From Ignavibacteria bacterium UBA4661 (lineage in GTDB: Bacteria; Bacteroidota; Ignavibacteria; Kapaibacteriales; UBA4661): DNA of 5,242 nt. Shown here piece by piece: positions 1-5,242 of the stretch. Positions within the stretch are counted from its first letter, which is position 1, and the number at the start of each line of letters is the position of its first letter. Position numbers and translations under genes: made by a program. The stretch is taken from contig DHLT01000290.1 of assembly GCA_002405405.1 (NCBI GenBank), positions 1-5,242 of the forward strand. The letters are read 5' to 3'. Under the pieces are notes generated by a model that ran no database searches, was not told the origin of the DNA, and saw only the letters and a program-made list of their open reading frames with translations.

Positions 1-781
1 CGGCGAGGGCGATACAGCACAAGTTGCGATTTTCTTCTCGGATATGCGTGTAACAGGCAAGCTCCGCACGGTCATCAATTGGCCCGATGTAGTAGATTTG
101 AAGTTGGCGGCGGACTTGGATATTTACCCATCGAAACAGCAGTATGTGTTTGATGCACGAGCGCAAGCACGGATTCTCAATACGTTCGACATCAACAATG
201 CACGCGTGGTGCTGGCATCTCGGTATCCGATTAGTTTCTCTGATCCGAATACGGGGTTGAGTGTCAACTATAGTTCGTTCACAGGATTATTCGGCGGAGC
301 GGCAGTAACCTTTATTGACCAAAGTCTTTCAACTGACATTGATTTGGGTATCACTGATATTACTCTGCGTGGCTCTGTCTATGCGGCTGGTGCGGCATAT
401 ATGACGGTCGAGCCGCGTATCGGTAAAAAAGTGGTAGGTATTCCGGTGCCATCATTGAAGATAAGCGGTGGAGCAAAAATGTATGCTTTGGCGCAGGGAT
501 CAGGTCGTGCAGTCGGTGTACGATTGAAAGGATTTGTCGAGGGTAATATCGAAGGCAGTATGAGCGGTGGTTTCTTGCAACCGAGCAAATACAGTGGCAA
601 GGGAGACTTTACCCTGAAAGCATCAGCAAGCCTTGGCGATTGCAGTGCCAGTTGTAATAGTGCCAACATTTGTGTGTACGCTTTTGGTGGTGGTGCGGCG
701 GCAAAAATTTGTTTGAGTATTGGCGCAGGATTCTCCATAGATTCGAGTACGGGTCAGTACAGCTACAACTTTGATTTTTAG
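1..781 (+). CDS. C-terminal part of an unrecognised, probably exported beta-rich protein (5' end outside window)
   Basis: The frame is open from the left edge (first full codon at base 2, reading GEGDTAQVAIFF) to a TAG at 779-781, so this is the last 259 residues of a longer protein. The first in-frame ATG, at base 44, is probably internal. The sequence is rich in Gly, Ala and Ser, with alternating polar and hydrophobic residues typical of beta strands, and has no long hydrophobic helix. Visible segments include FTGLFGGAAVTFIDQSLS, DITLRGSVYAAGAAYM and LKGFVEGNIEGSMSGG. Four cysteines cluster near the end, at window codons 214, 218, 224 and 237 (DCSASCNSANIC, then KIC), which suggests disulfides in an oxidising compartment. 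The protein ends in YSYNFDF. A terminal Phe after alternating aromatics is seen in outer-membrane barrels, but the cysteine cluster and low complexity also fit a secreted or surface protein. I do not recognise a family. It is convergent with the barrel gene, and a palindrome 23 bases after the stop may end its transcript. Confidence 0.75.
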   Translation, partial: GEGDTAQVAIFFSDMRVTGKLRTVINWPDVVDLKLAADLDIYPSKQQYVFDARAQARILNTFDINNARVVLASRYPISFSDPNTGLSVNYSSFTGLFGGAAVTFIDQSLSTDIDLGITDITLRGSVYAAGAAYMTVEPRIGKKVVGIPVPSLKISGGAKMYALAQGSGRAVGVRLKGFVEGNIEGSMSGGFLQPSKYSGKGDFTLKASASLGDCSASCNSANICVYAFGGGAAAKICLSIGAGFSIDSSTGQYSYNFDF

Positions 782-804
782 GGTGTGAATTTACACGCGG
801 TTTT

Positions 805-832
805 GTAGGGACATGCCATGGCATGTCCCTAC
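805..832. repeat. Perfect 28-base palindrome, REP/MITE-like, possible bidirectional terminator
   Basis: The left arm GTAGGGACATGCCA (805-818) is followed directly by its exact reverse complement (819-832), with CCATGG at the centre. As RNA it could fold into a 12-pair stem with a CATG loop. It starts 23 bases after the stop of the upstream gene. On the plus strand it is followed by TTGTTT, and on the minus strand by AAAA and no U-run, so any intrinsic terminator activity would favour the plus strand and would be weak. A perfect palindrome of this length in a convergent intergenic region fits a dispersed REP-type repeat. Copy number cannot be judged from one window. Confidence 0.85.
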
Positions 833-851
833 TTGTTTCATGGAAGAAGGT

Positions 852-881
852 CGCGTAGGCGAACCAGCGTGTTCGCCCGCG
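852..881. repeat. Imperfect hairpin repeat with a GTAGG start
   Basis: GGCGAAC (858-864) pairs with GTTCGCC (871-877) around the six-base loop CAGCGT. Past a two-base TA bulge, CGCG at 852-855 pairs with CGCG at 878-881. The left side reads GTAGGCGAAC, so it shares its GTAGG start with the perfect palindrome about 50 bases upstream. This looks like a second, slightly decayed member of a related hairpin family. There is no U-run directly after it, so a terminator role is less likely. Confidence 0.65.
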
Positions 882-949
882 CAATGTGGTTTTTCTTAAC
901 CCGTTCGCTGATTCTGTCAAAGGATGGTGCCATTGTGGGTATTTTGTGC

Positions 950-990
950 GCTTCGACCCTTCGGCAAGCTCAGGGCGGCGCAAGCTCAGC
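950..990. repeat. TTCGGCAAGCTCAGG-type dispersed repeat with a partial tandem copy
   Basis: The core CTTCGACCCTTCGGCAAGCT (951-970) followed by CAGGG is close to the CCCTTCGACAAGCTCAGGG element that, from general knowledge, is scattered between genes in many environmental bacterial genomes and gives spurious peptides containing LRQAQG. The ten-mer GCAAGCTCAG occurs twice here, at 964-973 and 980-989, with a 16-base period separated by GGCGGC. This suggests a partial duplication or two adjacent units. Its function is unknown. It lies inside the region that would be the 3' untranslated part of the minus-strand barrel gene. Confidence 0.6.
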
Positions 991-1091
991 AAACATTCTT
1001 TACGAATATGATGGTAGTGAGTTTTCCGCGTTTCGGTGCACATTTCCACTGACTCAATACACCGCTCCACTCGCAACACGATGACATATTC

Positions 1092-2918
1092 CTACTCCCG
1101 CTCAATATCGCTTCCCACAATACGAGGCAGAGCAGGGAGAAGTCGTGTCAAGAGAGGGATTGCTTCTTGTAGAGAAAGAACTACTTGAGAAAATCTTCCT
1201 TCGCGATTGTTGTAGGGAATATCCACGCGAAGGACGCTTTGTGTTCCGATGAGCGATGGAAAGCGTAACCGTAAGCCCACGCCATACACCACATCAAAAG
1301 CGTCGTTAGCAGTCTTGCGTGTTTCAGCGAGTGCTGTTTCCGTTCGTACACCATATCCCGCATCAGCAAATAAGGCACATGATAAGCCGAGCTGTGCTGT
1401 ACCCACAAGACGTGGTGTTTCGAGATCGGTATTGAAAAGAAGGCGGTTGTCGCCTGCAAGAGCATTGGCAGAATATCCGCGAAGTCCTGCGGTATGATCG
1501 ATCATTAATTGTCGAAAGCGAGTCCACTGACCTGTAAGAGTGTGTCGATAGCGCAGACCATATCGCCAACCACCATCGCCGATAATGTGAGCGCGTACAT
1601 CAGCTACCCATGCCGTGAATTGCGCTGTTACCGGAAAACGAAAACCACTACCCACCGATGTTTCGAGGTGCAGAGAGCTACGAATGCCACCTGTGTAAGA
1701 GTATGTCAGCACACCCAGTGATGCACCTACATAGAGCATATCTTGAATGCCATTCGATACCGATGAACGGCTGTTACTGATATGTCCAATCCATGTGCCA
1801 AGCGAGGTCATCAGTCGTGGTTGTTCTACGGTGTAGCGTGTTACCTTCTCAAGCGACTCGCTGACGATATCGAAGGCAGGCGATATGCTTTGTATACCCA
1901 GCATCACATGTTTCGTGTTATCAAGAATTGAATAAAATGATGTGGGAAGCAGATCGGTTGAGTTCCAGCGAACACTACCGGTCAGAAAAAATTCATTACT
2001 CCAATACGAGCCACGGACATAACCATTCGCAGCGATAGTAGAGCGAACAAAGGGTTGTGAAGTCATGCCTGTATTCGTCAAAATAAACTGCGCTCCCTGT
2101 TCTCTGCGAACATGTGCATCTGCCATAAACTGTGAAGAATGAGTTGAAGCATCACGCTCTGTACCGATGCCAATTTCCCACCCGCTCGTGAGGCGATGTG
2201 CCATAATGTTTCCCGATGCGAATAAAGGTGAAGTTGGTGAAAAGAAGAGTTGTGCGTGAAGTTCACCTTGCCAACCGAGGGTATATTCCGAACGATTGAG
2301 AAGCAGTGCTGAGAGTGAGAGCGGTGTCTGTGGTCCGAGCAGAGCAGTGCGATCTGCCAAGACCATCATACCGCTTTCGGTAATGCCACCGCCCGATTCA
2401 AGATGAATGCTCGGCTGTATCAAAGGTAATGTTCGTGCTGTCAAGCGTGCATTGACTCGTCCTTGCTGAGCATGGTCTATCTCATAGTGCAGGGCATGAG
2501 TGGGTGCTTGAAACATCTTGAGCGAGCCGAGTAGGGTTAAATCATCAGCAATATCATATTCGGTAATGTCTTCGTCATCCTGCCAAGCAATTTGTGGTGA
2601 GCGAACAATACGGACATTTTCAAGTGCAGGGCGACTCTCTCCAAGAAATGACAAAAAGCGATACTGGGGCAGATATAATGAATCAAATGGTTTTGCAAGA
2701 TCGAGTATGACAGAACGAAGTCGATACGAGGCAATGGTTGAGCGTTGTCGTTGCAGGGAAGATGGTTTTTGTTTGCCGGAGGATTGAGCATAGATGTCAT
2801 GACTGCAAGAGGTCATGATGAGTAAAACACACCATGCACGTAAGCACGACCATACAGCAAGGTTTCTTTTCGGGGAAAAACCTTGAATTTCTGCATATAT
2901 TTGACTTTTCTTTACCAC
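1092..2918 (-). CDS. Omp85/BamA-like outer-membrane beta-barrel protein (surface antigen D15-type C-terminus)
   Basis: From the GTG at 2918-2916 the product is 608 residues, ending at TAG 1094-1092. Omp85-family proteins insert, assemble or move proteins across the outer membrane. The best evidence is C-terminal: LRGY at residues 479-482, followed by GDNR and LLFNTDLETPRL, matches the conserved (V/L)RG(F/Y) loop and the strand after it. FADAGYG (517-523), GVGLRLRFPSLIG (546-558) and VLRVDIPYN complete the usual barrel-end pattern. A segment near 190-205 (LADRTALLGPQTPLSLS) resembles the NLLGxGxxL strand at the start of such barrels. I see no clear POTRA repeats in the roughly 150 residues before it, so this is a short member. 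The N-terminus has a long basic region and then LAVWSCLRAWCVLLIMTSC. This could be a lipoprotein signal (Cys38) or a type I signal cut after IYA. Start choice: the frame continues upstream to an ATG at 3041, but that would overlap the nuclease gene by about 110 bases and lies antisense to its conserved N-terminus. The next in-frame ATG, at 2816, would remove the signal. The exact role is unknown. Confidence 0.8.
   Translation of the reverse strand: MVKKSQIYAEIQGFSPKRNLAVWSCLRAWCVLLIMTSCSHDIYAQSSGKQKPSSLQRQRSTIASYRLRSVILDLAKPFDSLYLPQYRFLSFLGESRPALENVRIVRSPQIAWQDDEDITEYDIADDLTLLGSLKMFQAPTHALHYEIDHAQQGRVNARLTARTLPLIQPSIHLESGGGITESGMMVLADRTALLGPQTPLSLSALLLNRSEYTLGWQGELHAQLFFSPTSPLFASGNIMAHRLTSGWEIGIGTERDASTHSSQFMADAHVRREQGAQFILTNTGMTSQPFVRSTIAANGYVRGSYWSNEFFLTGSVRWNSTDLLPTSFYSILDNTKHVMLGIQSISPAFDIVSESLEKVTRYTVEQPRLMTSLGTWIGHISNSRSSVSNGIQDMLYVGASLGVLTYSYTGGIRSSLHLETSVGSGFRFPVTAQFTAWVADVRAHIIGDGGWRYGLRYRHTLTGQWTRFRQLMIDHTAGLRGYSANALAGDNRLLFNTDLETPRLVGTAQLGLSCALFADAGYGVRTETALAETRKTANDAFDVVYGVGLRLRFPSLIGTQSVLRVDIPYNNREGRFSQVVLSLQEAIPLLTRLLPALPRIVGSDIERE
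2896..2903 (+). promoter_or_regulatory. Possible Bacteroidota-type -7 promoter element (TATATTTG) upstream of the nuclease gene
   Basis: TATATTTG fits the Bacteroidota -7 consensus TAnnTTTG exactly and lies 27 bases before the ATG at 2931, which would leave a short 5' leader of about 20 bases. No good TTTG -33 element is seen at 19-21 bases upstream. The nearest T-rich stretch (TTTCTTTT, 2863-2870) is 25 bases away, farther than ideal. The site lies inside the signal-peptide coding part of the divergent barrel gene. An A/T-rich match of this length can arise by chance, and the lineage is itself inferred, so this is a weak call. Confidence 0.3.
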
Positions 2919-2930
2919 TGGATCATCTCT

Positions 2931-4298
2931 ATGACGAGCGAATTTATCGTTCTTGGGGGAGCAGAAGAGATCGGCGCAAACTCGACGTATCTGAATCTGA
3001 ATGAAACCGGGTTTATAGTGGATGCAGGATTGCATCCGCAAAAACGCGATCGAAACGCTCTACCACATTACAATTACATCGAATATAAGCCAACGGATGC
3101 GTTTGTCCTCACTCATGCTCATACTGATCATTTGGGTGGCGTGCCCTACATGATGAAATTTAATCCGCATGTTCGCATGATTGCAACACGTCCAACACGT
3201 GATCTGTGCGAGGTCATGCTTCAAAATACCGTAAAACTGTTGCGTCGCGAAGCACCTGACGATATTCCCAAAGATACACTATCACTCTATGACTATACTG
3301 TCTTAGAGCGCATGAATATGCTGGTCGAAGGATACCGATACGAGGAAAATATTACTGTTACGGGAAGTCATGGGTTAAGCGATGTACAAGTGCGACTCTA
3401 TGATGCGGGGCATATTCTCGGCTCGGCATCCGTTCTCTTTACCGTTGAGGGGAAAACGGTGTTGCATACCGGCGATATACAGTTCACGAAGCAAGATCTG
3501 TTACCCGGTGCTTCCCTCCCACGCCATCATGTTGATGCACTCATCATGGAATGTACCAATGGAGCGACCGAACATGCGCTGACGCGTGATGAAGAAAAAC
3601 AACGACTTGCGGACTTCATCAATATGGTGTCGGATCGTGGTGGCTCCGTACTCATGCCCACTTTTGCACTTGGCAAAACACAAGAGGTCTTGAAACTTTT
3701 ACACAGCTTGATGCAAGCAGGGAAAATACCGACGCTACCGATTTATTCGGGGGGTATGAGTCGGAAAATTTCCTCGATTTATGATCGCTATTGTTATGCA
3801 GTACCACGAGTACAACCCGGCTTTGAGTTGACCGATATTCCCCAACGCGATATTATTTGGGAAGAACTGTATACAGGCGATTATTTCCGCGAACCTTCGA
3901 TTGTTGTTGCTTCGAGTGGAATGATGAATGTTGGTTCGACATCATTTTTGATGGTGCAACGTTGGATGCGCACACCTAATTTCGGTATTGCATTTACAGG
4001 ATGGCTTGATCCGAATTCTCCAGGGTATGAGCTGTTGCATTCTCCTAAAAATGAATCCTTCATCTTTGCCGGACGCAAAGCAAAACGAAAATGTGATGTG
4101 GAGAAATTTCGCTTTAGCGCTCATGCGACGCGCGAGGATTTGATCGGTTTTGTGTTGGATGTCAAACCCAAAAAACTCTTTCTCATTCATGGCGATACCG
4201 AAGCTTGTGAATCAATTGGTGCGCAGATACTTCAGGAACTTCCCCAAACGAAAGTCTGTATTCCACAATTGGGCAAAAGCTATACGCTGTTTGATTGA
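2931..4298 (+). CDS. Metallo-beta-lactamase-fold beta-CASP nuclease (CPSF73/RNase J superfamily, COG1236-like)
   Basis: The product is 455 residues and complete. Family members are zinc-dependent RNases (endonuclease and/or 5'-3' exonuclease) in the cytoplasm. Motifs in order: LGGAEEIGANSTYL (8-21) and VDAGLH (30-35) of the first MBL strands; the zinc signature HAHTDH (62-67); DAGHILGSAS with the third metal His161; TGD with Asp182; then the beta-CASP insert from Glu207 (MECTNGA) through PTFALGKTQEVL (243-254), SSGMMNVGS (328-336) and TGWLDPNSPG (356-365); motif B SAHA with His398; motif C LIHGD with His420. Every expected metal and catalytic position is present, so it should be active. The length is close to single-module bacterial members such as Thermus TTHA0252, without the C-terminal domain of RNase J. 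Oddities: motif A reads ECTNG instead of the usual ESTYG, and GKTQE replaces GRTQE. Start choice: ATG 2931 lies just before the conserved first strand; a TTG at 2883 would add 16 hydrophobic residues not expected in this family. No clear Shine-Dalgarno is seen. It probably forms an operon with the downstream helicase. Confidence 0.93.
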   Translation: MTSEFIVLGGAEEIGANSTYLNLNETGFIVDAGLHPQKRDRNALPHYNYIEYKPTDAFVLTHAHTDHLGGVPYMMKFNPHVRMIATRPTRDLCEVMLQNTVKLLRREAPDDIPKDTLSLYDYTVLERMNMLVEGYRYEENITVTGSHGLSDVQVRLYDAGHILGSASVLFTVEGKTVLHTGDIQFTKQDLLPGASLPRHHVDALIMECTNGATEHALTRDEEKQRLADFINMVSDRGGSVLMPTFALGKTQEVLKLLHSLMQAGKIPTLPIYSGGMSRKISSIYDRYCYAVPRVQPGFELTDIPQRDIIWEELYTGDYFREPSIVVASSGMMNVGSTSFLMVQRWMRTPNFGIAFTGWLDPNSPGYELLHSPKNESFIFAGRKAKRKCDVEKFRFSAHATREDLIGFVLDVKPKKLFLIHGDTEACESIGAQILQELPQTKVCIPQLGKSYTLFD

Positions 4299-4330
4299 TG
4301 CATTCCTGATTGTCTTGCCTGTTGAACACC

Positions 4331-5242
4331 ATGAAAAAAATTCTTCTGAAAAAGACAACGCTCAACGAGCAAGAGCAACAACGCTCGACAGCACATTATT
4401 CAATTCGTTATGCTGATGAGTTGAATTCTGCTCAGCTTGATGCCGTCCTGCACACTACCGGTGCGGCATTGGTTGTTGCCGGTGCAGGGAGCGGTAAAAC
4501 ACGTACCTTGGTTTATCGCGTAGCCCGCCTGATTGAAGATGGTATTGATCCGCGCACGATTCTTCTTTTAACATTCACACGGAAATCTTCAGCCGAGATG
4601 CTTCGCAGAGCTTCATCGATTCTTGATGGACGCTGTGCACAAGTGTCGGGTGGAACATTTCATTCTTTTGCCCACAGTGTACTGCGGCGCATGGGTACGC
4701 TTATTGGTGTACAGTCGAATTTTTCGGTCATTGATTCTTCCGATGCCGAAGATGTCGTCAATCTTGTACGTGTACAAGTAGTCGATCCGCAAAAAGCGAA
4801 ACGATTTCCCAAAAAGACTACACTTCACGCTATATTCAGCATGATGGTGAATCGGCAAATCACCCTTTCGGATGTCTTGGCAACCGAGTATCCCAATTAT
4901 GTCAATGACGAAGCTGAGATAGTACGTGTTGGGGAATTATATCAACAATATAAACGTCGAAGTAATCTGCTTGATTATGATGATTTGTTGGTGTATTTGC
5001 TTAAGCTCTGTCAAGAGCATGCATCTGCACGGCAGGAATTGGAGCGACAATATCGGCATATCATGATTGATGAATATCAAGATACCAATGCACTCCAACA
5101 TGCCATAGTACGCCACATTGCTGGGCAAAAAGAAAATATTATGGCAGTAGGCGATGACGCGCAAAGTATTTATGGCTTTCGAGGTGCACGCTTTGAGAAC
5201 ATTATGGAATTTCCGCAGTCTTTTCGGCAGTGTCGTATTATC
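4331..5242 (+). CDS. UvrD/PcrA-type superfamily 1A ATP-dependent DNA helicase, N-terminal part (3' end outside window)
   Basis: The frame runs from ATG 4331 through the right edge: 304 codons, about half or less of the usual 650-750 residues. Members are 3'-5' DNA translocases that work in repair and replication restart. Motifs in order: Q-motif LNSAQLDAV (31-39); Walker A AGAGSGKT (50-57, Lys56 and Thr57); motif Ia LTFTRKSSAEM (80-90); motif Ib GGTFHSFAHSVLRR (107-120); LLDYDDLL (213-220) of domain 1B; Walker B/motif II MIDEYQDTN (245-253, Asp247 and Glu248); motif III VGDDAQSIYGFRGA (273-286). About 30 basic and Gln-rich residues come before the Q-motif, a longer lead than in E. coli UvrD. 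Motif III has Ala where PcrA/UvrD usually has Asp (GDDDQSIY) and Phe where they have the DNA-stacking Trp (WRGA). This places it in a sister subgroup of SF1A helicases, not the canonical PcrA. Motifs IV-VI are not in the window. The gene begins 32 bases after the nuclease stop, with no promoter or terminator seen between and no clear Shine-Dalgarno, so co-transcription is likely. An in-frame TTG at 4322 is a less likely start. Confidence 0.93.
   Translation, partial: MKKILLKKTTLNEQEQQRSTAHYSIRYADELNSAQLDAVLHTTGAALVVAGAGSGKTRTLVYRVARLIEDGIDPRTILLLTFTRKSSAEMLRRASSILDGRCAQVSGGTFHSFAHSVLRRMGTLIGVQSNFSVIDSSDAEDVVNLVRVQVVDPQKAKRFPKKTTLHAIFSMMVNRQITLSDVLATEYPNYVNDEAEIVRVGELYQQYKRRSNLLDYDDLLVYLLKLCQEHASARQELERQYRHIMIDEYQDTNALQHAIVRHIAGQKENIMAVGDDAQSIYGFRGARFENIMEFPQSFRQCRII

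Larger units (their letters stand above)
782..1091. other. Convergent intergenic region with a cluster of inverted and dispersed repeats
   Basis: This 310-base stretch lies between the 3' ends of two convergent genes and holds no gene I can support. Just after the upstream stop is a 14-base near-palindrome, GTGTGAATTTACAC (783-796, one mismatched pair). It is followed by GCGGTTTT, a weak terminator candidate. Then come the perfect palindrome at 805-832, the hairpin at 852-881 and the TTCGGCAAGCTCAGG-type repeat at 950-990, each listed separately. I see nothing definite in 885-949 or 991-1091. Short reading frames here, such as 818-1084 on the plus strand and 609-1079 on the minus strand, run through the repeats. 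They give repeat-derived peptides such as TLRQAQGG and look spurious. Confidence 0.7.

Noticed and set aside
44..46. ATG at base 44 as the start of the first gene
   Set aside because: The same frame is open back to the left edge and reads as similar protein sequence, so the gene very probably starts outside the window.
379..738. Minus-strand reading frame of 119 codons
   Set aside because: It lies wholly antisense to the first gene, is Pro/Ala-rich as expected of a shadow of Gly/Ala-rich coding, and shows no domain.
805..990. The repeat cluster as a CRISPR array
   Set aside because: The three elements differ in sequence, spacing is irregular, there are no equal-length unique spacers, and no cas gene is present.
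609..1079. Minus-strand reading frame of 156 codons across the repeat region
   Set aside because: Half is antisense to the first gene and the rest runs through the palindrome and hairpins. Its composition is unlike a real protein.
818..1084. Plus-strand reading frame of 88 codons in the intergenic region
   Set aside because: It starts in the palindrome centre and contains TLRQAQGG, a peptide typical of translated dispersed repeats.
2883..2930. TTG at 2883 as the nuclease start
   Set aside because: It would add a hydrophobic 16-residue lead not expected for a cytoplasmic beta-CASP nuclease, and ATG 2931 sits right before the conserved first strand.
2919..3041. Upstream ATG at 3041 as the start of the barrel gene
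   Set aside because: It would add 41 residues antisense to the conserved N-terminus of the nuclease and push the export signal deep into the protein. GTG 2918 is more plausible.

Overview
This is a window of about 47-50% GC by eye, with four protein genes (two cut by the window edges) and one 310-base intergenic stretch full of inverted repeats. The organism looks like a diderm bacterium, because the minus-strand gene has the C-terminal barrel signature of an Omp85-type outer-membrane protein. The start regions lack clear Shine-Dalgarno sequences, and one promoter-like site fits the Bacteroidota -7 consensus. Together with the REP-like repeats this suggests the Bacteroidota/Chlorobiota/Kapabacteria/Ignavibacteria side of the tree. 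That placement is inference and no marker gene proves it.

Layout. (1) Bases 1-781, plus strand: the 3' end of an unrecognised, probably exported, beta-rich protein with a small cysteine cluster at its C-terminus. (2) Bases 782-1091: a convergent intergenic region with a perfect 28-base palindrome, a second hairpin that also begins GTAGG, and a TTCGGCAAGCTCAGG-type dispersed repeat. (3) Bases 1092-2918, minus strand: an Omp85/BamA-like outer-membrane barrel with an N-terminal export signal, probably starting at GTG. (4) Bases 2931-4298, plus strand: a complete metallo-beta-lactamase-fold beta-CASP nuclease of the CPSF73/RNase J superfamily, with all metal-binding motifs. (5) Bases 4331-5242, plus strand: the N-terminal 304 codons of a UvrD/PcrA-type superfamily 1A DNA helicase, cut by the window edge.

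The nuclease and helicase are 32 bases apart on the same strand and are probably co-transcribed, giving a small nucleic-acid processing unit. The barrel gene is divergent from this pair with only about 12 bases between proposed starts, so each gene's promoter probably lies inside the other's coding sequence. I see no clear sign of a new defence or mobile system. The points most worth a second look are the repeat cluster, the POTRA-poor Omp85-like protein with a possible lipobox, the variant beta-CASP motif A, and the variant helicase motif III.
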